From NCBI GenBank assembly GCA_914767715.1, contig OU612074.1, forward strand, positions 20,882,062-20,942,061: 60,000 nucleotides of DNA, in the 5' to 3' direction. The notes under the pieces are model-generated. The model worked only from the letters and a program-made list of their open reading frames with translations, searched no databases and was not told where the DNA came from. Of the stretch, positions 37,722 to 49,689 are shown piece after piece; the first letter of the stretch is position 1; every line of letters begins with the position of its first letter. This DNA is from Membranipora membranacea. Lineage: Eukaryota; Bryozoa; Gymnolaemata; Cheilostomatida; Membraniporidae. A program made the translations under genes and the position numbers.

Positions 37722-38939
37722 TAAACCTTTCCTTGGGATTGCGGATGATAGGGAGAGCTCTGTATGTGTTTGATTTTCCCGATTTTCAAAAGCTTGGTCA
37801 CCTCCTCCTCAAATTCCTTTCCTTGGTCATGTTGAACAATAAGAGGATCACCATAAGTGTCAAAGATATCCAACAGGGCAGCAGCCACCGATGAACTTGA
37901 TTTACGCTGAAGAGGCCTTGCCCAACAAAATCGGCTCATGACATCAAGAACTGTCAGGATGTAGCGATACTCTTTGCCATCATTGGCCAGACAAGAATCA
38001 GAAGATTTATCAACCAAATCAATTTGAATCCTTTCCATAACCTGCTCAGCGGTGATTGGCATGAATGGTGCTTTATTTGTAAAGGAAGTACGCAATTGGG
38101 TCTTGATGGAAATGCTCCGCAGATTTTCTTGGATGTTACCCTCAGATTTTCCGGCGAATCTGCTCAACCTTCGATGTATCTCTCTTGCCCCATGCCCCAT
38201 GTAGAAGAGCTTTTCGTTAGCTTCTCCAGTTTGTTTTTGGTAAGAACTCTTTGACCATCTATAAGCAAAACCAAATTGTTGGTTGGTTAAATGTAACAAA
38301 ATTAACTTAGACCAAAGAAGACTGCACAATAACACCCCGATAAATCCCAATAAATATTGGGTGTCAAATGTACCATGGAAGTTTGAGCTGTTACATTAGA
38401 ACAATCGATGATGCTCAGATAAGGAAACCTTTGTTCAATCACCATTTTAATAGGAGTTGTTCCCTCCCAAAGTAAAACAGGATAACTCATAAATATACTT
38501 TCTACATCCCACTTATGAAATAAATGTTAGAGTAGAAAGTTAAACCATTCTCCCTGTTCAAACATAAACGAACCTTGATTACACACAGAAATGTACATGA
38601 CCTACCACCTGAGAGGCCTGAATGTGTTTACTGTAGAGTTTGATCAATGGTACAAAAACCTGTGTTCCTAGACATTAGTGTGTGCCATGTGAATATTTTG
38701 TATTAACTGACCTATGAAAAATACAGGGACAGCCCCTTTCACTGAGTATATGTGTCTGTTGCGATAAAATTTCCGTAGGACCGCCAACTGTTCTTTAGTC
38801 CTCTCGTTGACAGGAACATTGAACTTCTCTGTGATCATTGCAATCAAAAGATCATATTCTTCCTCGCTTAGTGTTTTGATGGATCTTGGCCCACGTGCAG
38901 ATGTTCTGTGAACTTCTATCAGAACCTAACAATTATATT

Positions 38940-41675
38940 GATTTATTCAGTAGGTGTTTCAGCAACTCACTGCTCTCATCATGCACACATTTATATCTCC
39001 TCAAATCCCTGAGTCAATCAAACATTCCACGCTATTTTAAATCACATGTAGTGTTTAAGATATGTTTCCATAAAATTTAATGAATCACCATATAGCCCCC
39101 ACAAGCACTAACTGTACTTGCTAGAACATAAAGAGTGGCCAAGTTACAACCCATAAAAAATACATCATGGTATTTTAGGGTCAAACCAGTACTGAAGATC
39201 AGGATTACGGGTTACGCGTGATATGTAAGGACGGCTAAGTTCAGGCTTGCAGTAATATTTCACAACTGCATAGAAGTTAAATTAATGATCAATAGAATTT
39301 TAGGTACTTACATAAAATATCGATAAATACCAGAGTAGTCTCATATTGCTGTGGTTGAAAATCAGCAAAACCTACAAAAAATGATAGTTGATGATTGAAA
39401 GACATTTTCAAGCTGTTGATAGGCGATGAAAACCTTTACCAGTTGCCACTCTGTAACCCAAAAATTTGACTCTATGCATATATATGTATATATATATCAC
39501 ATAAATAAATTCATAAATATATAGGCATATTTATGTGATATTGGCGCTGGCTGACCATCATGTTATTCATCTATTACTATGGATAATAAGTAGGCTAAGG
39601 CTACAGCAGCTTTTTTTATTTTATTTGTTGCACCCTCCCCTAGACTGAATAAGTAGTAGGCATCCTACTATATGTCTAGGCGGAAGAGATAGATACTAGC
39701 TGACTGGATAGACAAATGCAGGTTACATTTTAAGAGGTTGTTGGTGCTTTGGGTACCCAGGTATAGTTGAGCTGCAAAATTCTTCAATCCATTTCATTAC
39801 TAAACAAGCAATGCATAATGTCTCAAATTAATTTATCTGCTGGTTGCTTAGCCTTGACAAGCTTCGTTGGAGGGTTTAACGATTCCCTATCATTAGACTT
39901 TCAGCTTAGGGGATTTATGACTTGGGATTTTGACTGACGTAACTCAGACTATTGTCGATCAATGTATAACTTTATTGACGAGCTTTTACTGAGATTACAA
40001 CCGTTAAATCTATAAGAGATTAACACAAACAATGACTATGTGACTATGAATGAACGCATTACACAGTTCTCAAAAAGTTAAATTTATACTCTTACTTTAC
40101 AACTTTTAAAATAAAGTGTTACTTCCAATTGTAAAATAGTAAGGACTGTCAAACGCATCCATCCTGATGCCAAATTAAGCCTTTACACAATTCAGGGTAT
40201 ATATAATATAATTAATCCTTGAATGAGGAATGCAGGTTACAATAAAATAATAAGGTTAATATTCGTACTTTTTGCCTTCTCTCCTTTAAACTTTCAAAAC
40301 TGTCTGAGTTTATTTGCTAATGAACTGAGTGCACTGACTCATAAAAGAACACTGAAACTTTACTTTACTGAAGTTTCACCATATACATGGAACACACCAA
40401 CACAAAGACCAGGGCGGGACCAAATCCGCCCAGACCAATGACAGAGAGCCAACGCCCCATAAAGATGTTGGGAGGTGGCCAGAAGTCGCAATAAATACAC
40501 TCCTCCGACACAATACTGCACCCTGGATCCCCTGTTTGAAGAGTAAATTACTCTATTGTTCCCCGAAATTGGACTGAACCTAGTCCTGCAGATGTGTCAA
40601 CTAGCTGGGAGTTAAAACGAGTCTCCAGTTGAAACTGGTGAAACAAAAGAAGTTTTAATTTGACACACAATACAGCGTTTGTTATGTAATGAATTGTATT
40701 GTGTTTATGTTGAGCTGATGAGTATCTTTACAGAGGGGTTCCCCCTCCTACCAGCAATGCTTATAAGGACAGGCTACTGTTGGACATGCTTTTGCAGGAT
40801 GTAGCAATTCGAAGATTTCTCTTTCAGAGAGTAAACAACAACAAATCAATAGAATTTAATAGGATAAAGGATCCCATAATGCAATTCTCTGGAATTCCCA
40901 AAGTATATTGGGCTAAATAAAATTTGACTTGATTTGTTTATGGAAACCCATATTTTTCATACTATTTAAACAAAGCCACTGGGTCACAAAGCAATATCAA
41001 ATTCCGTAAATATGCAATTCAACTATCATTGACCTGCAGTCGACAGTCTCTTGTCCATAACTCAAATTTCTTCCACATGGATTTGAGTTTACTAACAGCA
41101 TTGAGCTACAACCTGTCGTGGTCAATTCAAACTTTTATTAGACTGCAAAAACTGAGAGCAACAAGCTAAAAATCTTGTTCAAAGTTGCTCTCTGGATTGC
41201 AGTGTGATAAAAACACCATGACTATTACTCAATTCAATGTCGTATAATCACCACCAGCTGTTGTACGCTAATGGTTCATATGGGACCTGTTAAGGTTTTA
41301 TTATCATAAAGTCTATATGGAAAACAAAAAGTTGAATTTCGGGAATGACGTAAAAATTGCTTATTCTATATTTATAAAGGGAAATTCATAAAGAGATGGA
41401 GTGATTTATGCATGACTTATTTAACATTTTTCTGAATTTCTGATATTTCAAGTAGTGCAAACAGCCTCATAACAACTTTTGAGCATAGCCTATATCAAAC
41501 ATGACAGTATATTTCAGGCTTGACATGTATGCAGATACTCACCTTACTTGTGCTAAATTTTGATAAGCATCCTGTATGAGACAGCAGTAATGAGTTCTGA
41601 AGGAACAATTTCTATCGTGATCCTAGGATTTCAAATTTTTTCTCTTATACGACTTGGTACACTATCTTCAATATT
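38940..41675. other. Interior of the Ginger1-like unit with no recognised gene
   Basis: About 2.7 kb between the transposase and the right TIR. An additional 5' exon may lie here, but none was recognised. A short stem (ATATCACATAAATA with its complement) lies at about 39494-39541. Confidence 0.4.
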
Positions 41676-41915
41676 TCAACTCCCACGGTGTTTTGAAATT
41701 TGTATGCTCCTGTCCACTAATCACAGCAAATCGTATTCATCGATTTGCATCTAACGAGGAGACAACTCGGCGTTTTTGTCGAGTTGCGACATTTGCGACG
41801 TTAGTGGGTTCGAGCTATTGCGACGTTTAAAAAATTGCGACGTTTGTGGGTTTGCGACGTTTAAAAAACCCTTCGTTGCAACGTTTTTGGGATTGCGACG
41901 TTTGTTGGTTCTACA
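41676..41915. repeat. Right inverted terminal repeat of the Ginger1-like element
   Basis: Inverse of 34619-34888, showing TTGCGACGTT-type decamers (complement of AACGTCGCAA) and ending GGTTCTACA at 41915. Shared inner sequence includes CTCCTGTCCACTAATCA. The array is shorter than the left one. Confidence 0.85.
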
Positions 41916-42236
41916 GGCCTCAAGCTGGAAAATTTGGGAAAGCAAAACAACAATAAAACGAAACATATAGAATGAAATCTTTTGGTTGTATCAAACCAGC
42001 ATCGTAATCCAAGTGGGATATACAACACCATACCACAAAACTCAACAGCATTTAATCAAAAACAGATTATTGGCGAAAATTGACAACCACCCCCTAGGAA
42101 AAATGTCAATGCGCAGTCTAAGGGTAAAATTGGCCCTGTGTCATCTTCCATTCTCCAATAAAAGTGCTCACCCTTCAGACACTGCAGGTCATAGTAGGGA
42201 ATCCCAGATGGCAGTTTGTTTCATGTGATTGACCTT

Positions 42237-45200
42237 TTACCCTTTATGAGGCGTGGTGTGACGAGGTACCATCCTCACGTTAAATCTAGGAAGAGTCAGT
42301 CCAGTCTCCAGTTTAAATGTTTTAGGATCATCTGAAGGTAATTCTCCTGCTGACTGGAGGTCAAAGTGTAACAGCAGGTTAGAAATGAAGTTAAACTTCT
42401 TTGTCTGCGCTACGCTCTGTCCTGGGCACTTTCTGTGTCCCAGTGAGAAGGCTAACATACTGGAAAAATGAAAATGAGTATGACGATTAAAGCCGCAGAA
42501 ACAGTCAAATTTCATTGTTGTAAATGTATGGCAGAGACAGATAGGTTTGGGTGCCCATCTAAGTGTTTTAAAATAAAATTCTGATGAGTAAATATTTTAA
42601 TATTTGTTTTCGTTCCTCGTTCCATCCCTTCAATTCGCACTGAGTTTATTTTGTAACATTAAATTACGGGTTCTTATGGCTTTATGGGCAACACTAAAAC
42701 AAAAGAATTTTAGTTGCAATATTAATTTCCTAATCACTGTTATTTCATATGGATTGGGTCACAACCTCAATAGTTGAAGATGACAGTATTTCTCAGTAAT
42801 ATGCAATTTCTAGAAATTTATAAGACTCTAGCACCATCTGTAATTATGCATTAATTGAGTGTGACAGTATCACATTACATAACACATCACTATTTGTTAT
42901 GACTGAGAAAGAAATAACAAATTAAACCATTAAAGGTCTTAGGCTACAAGATTTTCCAGATAGGAAATATCAGGTCAGGAACTTTTTCTTGGTGTCAAAC
43001 TGGATTTTTTTTGCCGATTATAAAGAAGGAAAGTCTGTACTTTTTCCTCGTTAGTTGGTCTGGGCGAACCACATCGCCTGTGTTCTCCAAGTATCTGTCT
43101 ATATTATATTTGAATGGCTCCTCTCCAAATCATCATGCGATGCTGAAAAGTTATTCATCCAAACCAGTGTGCATTCTGGTATCTAGAAGAAATCAGTTTA
43201 CAAATTATAGTACATTTGGATTACATGGGTGCAGGGATCATGAGGCTATTTTATTCTAATTGTTAACACACCAAGAACATTTTTGTGATGAAGTTCTAGT
43301 ACCAGGTAAATGAAACACCAATGGGTAAAATGATTGTTTATGAGCATACCTCATAACCCCCGACTTTGGAGTCTCTGAGTGATAGGCGTCTCCAGATGGG
43401 CCCCAAGCTAAGATGTATACTAATCTCCTAGAAGAAAGCTTCCGAAGTTGGGAGGTTTTCTTTATCTGAACGACCAATCACATCATTCCCAGAAAAGTTA
43501 TCATCTATCTCCGCTTGTATTCTCTTTTGTACATCTGGATGATGTACAAGCTCAAACAGACAGTGACATAGTGTTCCCAATGTGGTGGACACCCCTATAA
43601 AAAATGGTGGTTTGTCAACTTTTTTAACAGTATGACAAATTTTTTAATTATTGATAAGAGTAGAATCTAGCTTAGGAAATTATCTGTAATTGAAGGCGGT
43701 ATCTCTCCCTTCGATTTTTCTATTTTCTTGCTTACCTGCAAATATAACATCGATTACAAGACCAGCAATCCTGTCATCAGTGATATGAGGCTGACCCTTG
43801 TGTCTGAGCTCCTGGTTCTGTGATAAGAGGAACTGATCTAAAACTCCTCTCATGTTTTGTATATCAATGTTCTCTCTGGCCTCCTTGATATGTTTAAACA
43901 CATGTTCCTCATGGAGCTGCCTCACATCTGCCCTGGAATGTTGAGTATTGGCGTCCTTCTAGTGCCGTGCCTTTGCCTGGAGGATACAAAAAACACGATG
44001 CCTTGTCGGAGCTTTCTGAACGCATTCTTAAGAAATTTCAGATGTTACCCTGGCTGTACTCACAATAGTGGAAGCTATGCAGCAGACAAATCCAAACACA
44101 GCATTGTAAGGATCAAACTCTGCTCCATTTTTCTCCATCATTGACTCGATGATGTCCAATGTTGTGTCTTGTATGATAGACTCTAGTCTAGTCTGTCCCT
44201 CTCCATACGCTCTCAAACCTTTACTGAATGTCTTTCTAAGGGGCTGATAGGCTGGGTCTGTGTAATTCTGTAAATGTTTTTTACATCTAAAACAAAAGCC
44301 ACAGTTATTTTAAAGATTGATTCTTTTACTGCAAATAGAGTTCTTGGGCATGTGCAAATGCCTAGTACAAATCTCAGTCTAGTAAAACCAGTCCAACCAC
44401 AATATGCTCAATTTTCCCGACAATTACTCACTCTCCCAATCAAGCTGTACTTATTTTTGAACAGTTCTCTCACCATACATTTGGGAACCACCATTTATTG
44501 AACTAACTAACCAAAGAAGCCAAAGTGAAACTTATCTTTTCTGAGTACAGCATGAGCTCTAGGAGTTACTGCCCTACCTACAAAATCTGTGCCTGTAAAA
44601 TTTATATACAAATATAACAACTTTAGAGTAGAGTTCTGCTTATATCTTTAGTTTGTTTTATCTGAACACAAAGTTTTCCTGCGATGAAAGCTTATAATTA
44701 TATAGTAGAAAGATATACAAAGCTCTTATAATGGTAGTGGAATGGAATGCCGCTTCCAGTGACCAGGCAGAGTTTAAACATTTAAACTAAGCAAACCTAG
44801 TTGCAAAATTTTTCCGTGCCTTTGGGTATGCATGGGAACGAGGTTGATATAACCAATCTTGTTTTGAGCAGGACAGGATTTTCTAAAGAATATTCATACC
44901 TCTATGTACAAGAGCTTCAAAAATAGCTTCACTGCTCTCAATAACCCCTGGCTGTGGATGAACAAATATTTTACAAACAGCTCCGTATTTCTTATATAGG
45001 CCTTGAACTGCATGTGCAATTTACCGGTTCCAAAATCCAGTGCGTTAGTGAGCAGTGATATCTATGTTGGTCCAGGTATCCTCCGCAGTGGATCCTTTGG
45101 ATTAAAAAAGTCATATTGATGAATTGTTGTAAGGCCTTATTTGGGGTATTTTATAATGTATTGCACATTTTTATCATGACTTCAAAATATCACAGCTGAC

Positions 45201-45498
45201 TCCACAAAGGTAAACGCTAAAGTATCAGAGAGAAATGTTTCAATTATGCAAAACCTGACATCTTCTATCAATCGAAATCTGACGAAGCCGCAAGCACACT
45301 TGCACTACGCAATGTAATACAAATAATACAGAACATAACAATATATCACAATTAAAACAAACACCATTTGTTCTCTGCTACTTGAAGACTAAATTTAAAT
45401 GAATATTGTAGTAGAACACTCACCCTGTACCATTTGACGAACATGTAAACTCCAAGTCCGAAGGCTACACAACCCCACTAAACTGGTAATGGAATCAT
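42237..45498 (-). pseudogene. Inverted, decayed duplicate of the P450 gene
   Basis: All eight exons of the 21.9-25.1-kb gene can be traced with parts of the introns, so this is a genomic, not a retro, copy: 45498-45424, 45094-44900, 44592 to about 44555, 44267-44064, about 43950-43740, 43594-43350, 43182-43041, 42459-42237. Damage: TAG at codon 7 (45480-45478); TAG (45064-45062) plus small deletions in exon 2; about 13 nt lost at the end of exon 3 including the donor; the first half of exon 5 and its acceptor deleted; TAG (43430-43428) in exon 6, where the ExxR arginine is also isoleucine (43418-43416); a 4-nt deletion in exon 7. Exon 8 with the haem loop FSLGHRKCPG remains open. Confidence 0.93.
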
Positions 45499-45627
45499 TA
45501 TCACTAGCTATCACGTCGGCTAATAATATGTAATAATCATAATGAAAACAATAATATGTAGATATCAGTAGGTTTATACAAGTTAAGATACAATAAAACA
45601 CAGGGCATTCCCCATGCAAACAGAGAT

Positions 45628-48100
45628 TTAAGTGTACATAACCTGGAAATCATCTCTTGACTACCCTTTGATTCTAGAAGCTAATATTCTGGCCATTTAC
45701 GATTGATATATGAATACATATATATATGAGGATATATAAGGTAATACAATTACTTTGTTTAACAACACGCTACATGATTTCTATTAGAACCTGGCCATGC
45801 TAGCTATGGATTGAATGACTTTTGCACATGAAGCTTCAGTTTTTTTGCCTTTATGTGGGTTTTCGGATAGAAAAATGTGGGCAGATCTTACTACATGTTA
45901 TTGGCATAGAGGTTGACTGAAAGAGTTCTTAAAACTACAGAAGAAATAGCAATAATTAATTACCATGCCTGTTACATTTTATTTTTGTGATTTACTTGAT
46001 AATCAGTATTTCTTTGAAAGGCTAAATTACCTGGTGAGTTTGCCAACAGTTAATATGAAAATAACAACCTGGCAAAAACACGCAAGTCATGTCACTGCAG
46101 CCAGCTGTAGTATGACCAATTAGCCAATATTTTGCCAGGTTGTTATTTTCATATTAAATGTTGGCCTTGAAAGACTGATTTTCAATTAAATTACCAGAAG
46201 CACATATAAAACCGGCATGGTAATTATTGTCGCTATCTCTTCCCTTATTCTATGAACTCGTTCAGTCAACCTCTATGCCAATAACATGTAGTAAGATCTG
46301 CCGACATGCTTCTATTCGAAAACCCACATGAAGGTCAAAATACCGAGGTAACATGTGCAAAAATCATTCTATCCATAGTAGGCCAGAAGCAGCCTAGCTG
46401 TAACTGCTCTATAAAATAATGGCACGGACAATCTTGATGGCATGAAACTGATCGCATATTATACTTCATTGATGTTTCTTCTGTAAAATTCACCGGGTGT
46501 ACCCAGTTGTAGTGGTCATATTTAGAAATTAAAAGGGGTTTTGTTTTTGCATTACATGTGTGGGGACATAACTCTTATTCTGTGTAATCTTACTAATCTA
46601 ATCTTCAGGGAATTCCAGGTTGAAACTGCATTGTGGGGATTTTGTTGACTTGCCAATTTATTTACCAAGTAAACTTGCAGAAGTCTGCTCGTGTTAGATC
46701 AGGACAAATTTAAAATTTTCAATAAGCATAATGTCAGATCTTTATGAGGTTAGTATGATACTGTCTTGTATATCTAGGGTAGAACAACGTGCTGAATCCA
46801 AAGCTGAGAGTGTACCCGGTTGTAGCAATCATGTCAGCGGCAGCGCGGCAGCATGCCTGCAATTTTCTTCACAATCGGTTAGGTAAGTGAAATGTTAAGT
46901 GATTAATATGGTCAGCAGGAAACACGACTATATCTATGATTTTAACAAGATATTATATCACATCATTTTAAAAGGTGGTCAGCGACAGCACTACATCGCA
47001 ACGAGAACAAGACAAAAAGCAGCCTAGACATAAGACTGCTCAAAACATGATAGCGTGAGACAAATTTGATGTAGGAAAAAAGTGTGTACCCAGTTGAAGA
47101 GGTCAGCCGCAGCACTACTGCATATCCCAAATATTCTCACTATCGATATGTGATTAGTGGGAAGTCAAGAGTTTGATGCAGTTGGCAGAAGTCAAGACTA
47201 TAGTACTGGGTTCTACATTGTATATGTTTTATCATTGCATGAGATGGTTGATGAGAGACAGCGCTACCGCATATCCCCATATCATGTCAGGAGCATGTTA
47301 GGAAAGTATGCGAAGCTGGCATATCTATGTTTTTCAGGCTCTGACAGTTTGGTTTCTTTCTGAAAAGTGAGGCACTCATTGAACTCTTTGCTCATGTGTT
47401 ATGCAAAAGATATCCAGCCAAAAAGTGACATAAGAGGCAATTGAAACGTCAAAAATGTTGTTTGTAATTGCCCCAAGACAGTGGTCTTAAGACCATACAA
47501 TATCATACTAGCATCAAGTATCCTGCCATCAAGTATTTATAATCTCTGATACTAGTCCCATAAGAAGTTTGACATAATTCAATTGAAAATTTTCAATTTG
47601 TGCCGGTCTGATAAATGTGCAGCCTTGTCTCCAAGTTTACTTGGTGAATTAATTGCCATGTCAACAAAATCCCACAATGCAATTTCAACCTGGAATTCCC
47701 TGATGATAAGATTACTTATATTACACAGAATATGAGTTATTTCCCCACACATATAATGCCAAAACAAAACACCTTTTAATTTCTAAATAGGACCACTACA
47801 ACTGGGTACACCCGGTGAATTTTACAGAACATACACCAATGAAGTATAAAACGTGATCAGTATCCTGCCATCAAATATTGTCCGTGCCATAACAACTTAT
47901 GCTATAGCTGCTTCTGGCCTATAGCTAGCATGGCCAGGCTCTAAATGAAATCATATGGCCTGATGTTGAACAAAGTAATTGTATAACATATATATCTTCA
48001 TCTATATATAAAGGAATATATCATACTTTAATGGACAGAATATAAGCTTCTAGAATGAAAGGGTAGTCAAGAGATGATTTCCAGGTAATGAACACTTAAT
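45628..48100. mobile_element. 2.5-kb foldback-type element with long inverted arms
   Basis: The left arm (45628 to about 45811 and about 46373-46735) is the inverse of the right arm (about 47580-48100). Shared blocks include ATCTCTTGACTACCCTTT, GGCCATGCTAGCTAT, TGTAAAATTCACCGGGTG and AAATTTTCAA-rich inner edges. The middle (46735-47580) is unique apart from the spaced GTGTACCC motif. No transposase is recognisable. Arms of about 500 bp suggest a foldback or long-TIR non-autonomous element. Confidence 0.8.
45811..46373. mobile_element. ~560-bp palindrome nested in the left arm of the foldback element
   Basis: Present in the left arm between GCTAGCTATGG and CCATAGTAGGCCAG and absent from the right arm, where the two flanks meet directly (GGCCTATAGCTAGC at about 47919). 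Its halves are inverse copies: ACATGTTATTGGCATAGAGG with its inverse near 46270, and a perfect inner stem AAAATAACAACCTGGCAAAA (46058 and inverse at 46129). No frame of interest. Confidence 0.8.
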
Positions 48101-48831
48101 TTTCTGTTGGCGAACTTGAAAAAAACTAAATACAGGGTCAAGATTGCTTTCATAGGCAGACTAGCCAGGGGAATCCTCTGTGTTTTGTTCTATTTTAACC
48201 TGTGTAAACCATGATATCTATCTAACTACACCAAATATTGTTATCCCCGGTAGTTTCAGCAAATGTTGATGGATGTGTGATAGGTCAGCTTAGTTTGAAT
48301 CTTCAACTGTAATTATAAAAGCAGGGTGTTTAATTAGGAAATCATAATTAAAGTCCCCAATGACTTCTGATTCTAGCTTTTCATCAGCATCTGGGGGTAT
48401 ATACAGTATTGATGAGATTACTGACATTTATCTTTTGTTGGAGGTAGTGAGGCAAGCATTGCAGATAGAACAGCTCATGGCCTTCTGTTAGGTACCGGCG
48501 ATGGGCTGTTGATTTCCTGATCAGCCATAAACATCCTCCACGCAGTTTTTTATTTGATGATTCTGAGTCCTGATAAGCCCGGTAAACATTAAAACAATCA
48601 AACGCAATATAATTATCATCACTTGTATCATATAACCAGGTCCGTTAATGTGATGGCACTAGCATTTTTGTAGGCATAGTGAAATTTAATAAAGGAGTCG
48701 AGATAATCTGATGTTTTGTTTATATACAAGCATTGGCAAGCATAATTGAGGGTAGCGGAAGCTTTCATTTTATACAGGTTAAAAGTGAACATTCACCCTG
48801 AATTAAATTATCTAAATAATGAAAACAGAGA
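48101..48831. other. No gene seen
   Basis: AT-rich spacer between the foldback element and its partial copy. No coding or RNA feature recognised. Confidence 0.4.
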
Positions 48832-49240
48832 GTTAGGTGTTTATAGCCTGGAAATAATTTTTCTAGAAGCTAAGATTGTGGCCATTTAGAAATGATATAC
48901 AAATATATATATGTATGAAGATATATACGATAAAAGAAAACGCCTGCTTAATATCAGGCTACATGATTTCTTTTAGAGCCTGGCTATGCTAGCTATGGGT
49001 TGAATGATTGCTGGTTATGAAGCTTCGGTATTTTCCTTCATGTGAGGTTTTGGATACTATATTATGTTATTGGTATAGAGGTGAACTGAATTAATTCTTA
49101 GAATCAGAGCAAAACTAGTGACAATTAATTAATATGCCGGTTTTATATAAAATACTGTCTGTGATTTGATTGATATTCATTGGTTCTTTGGAAGGCTGAA
49201 TTATTATGTGAGTTTGCCAACAACTATTAAATTCACATCA
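48832..49240. repeat. Third, partial copy of the composite element
   Basis: Direct-orientation match to the left arm plus the left half of the nested palindrome (45640-46060): GCCTGGAAAT, TTCTAGAAGCTAA, ATGCTAGCTATGGGTTGAATG, GAGTTTGCCAACA. It ends near the palindrome centre. Confidence 0.7.
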
Positions 49241-49394
49241 GTTCTCAGGACAATAGCTGTTATCTTGATCTTGAATATTAACTTTCAAGAATAAACCCTG
49301 ACACATTATCACAGATAACAAAAGATATTCTATACTACTACTATAAAACCTCCTCTTATCAACATTATTGTATCATTCTCTGAACAAAATGGCG

Positions 49395-49640
49395 AACAAA
49401 CGCCCCCACAATGCAACGCATCTGTGATTTGTATAAATTCTATCCATTACGATGAGAGCTATGATCCATCATGACTTGCAAGACAGTTTTGCGTAGTGAC
49501 ATGCAAAACTTTCAGTGTTTTGTATGTGAACAAACGACCCCAATGAAGTTTATGCAACGCATCTATGATTTGTATATATTCTATTCATTACAATGAGAGC
49601 TTTGATAAGTCTGAACACAGTTTCCATGACTTGCAAGATG
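49395..49640. repeat. Direct duplication of about 100 bp
   Basis: GCAACGCATCTGTGATTTG and the following TACGATGAGAGCT...CATGACTTGCAAGA recur at about 49554-49640 with minor changes. Non-coding. Confidence 0.65.
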
Positions 49641-49689
49641 CAGGGTAGTTTTAGTGTTCTTAGCGCAGCCTATACTCATCATATTAGAG

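Larger units (their letters stand above)
36165..38935 (-). pseudogene. Ginger1-type transposase: integrase core + OTU protease, broken
   Basis: Integrase-type (DDE) transposase that would cut and join transposon ends. Pieces in coding order on the minus strand: an N-terminal segment (about 38915-38700; TLSEEEYDLLIAM, ERTKEQLAVLRKFY); an exon after an acceptor at about 38258 (DGQRVLTKNKLEKL), then a frameshift near 38200; a zinc-finger-like/core part to 37722 (EIHRRLSRF, first Asp in IQIDLVD, second Asp in VQHDQGKEF, then SPYHPQSQGKV); then, beyond a 683-bp insertion, RSHRTLKS and a 281-codon frame (37010-36165). That frame contains a C-terminal integrase region (residues about 85-130) and an OTU domain with GDGNCLFHAVA (Asp190, Cys193). 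The OTU end with its usual histidine is missing. The codon where the third catalytic residue (Glu) belongs reads TAG. Confidence 0.82.
34619..41915 (-). mobile_element. Ginger1-like DNA transposon, 7.3 kb, inactivated
   Basis: The unit is bounded by long inverted repeats (34619-34888 and 41676-41915), both opening TGTAGAACC at the outer edge, and carries a minus-strand coding region with a gypsy-like integrase core and a C-terminal OTU protease. That combination is the published hallmark of Ginger1 transposons (40-270-bp TIRs, TGT...ACA-type termini, INT plus OTU or Ulp1). The flanking bases (CCCT left, GGCC right) do not form the CCGG-type target duplication expected. The transposase has a frameshift, an inserted Harbinger-type element and a stop codon, so it is dead. 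The assignment is from motif knowledge, not a database match. Confidence 0.78.

Noticed and set aside
39480-39545. Small AT-rich stem with ATATCACATAAATA arms
   Set aside because: Short, very AT-rich and isolated; chance is a sufficient explanation.
41751-41970. Overlapping open frames on both strands in the decamer array
   Set aside because: They are produced by the AACGTCGCAA repeat of the Ginger1-like TIR, which lacks stops in several frames; not coding.
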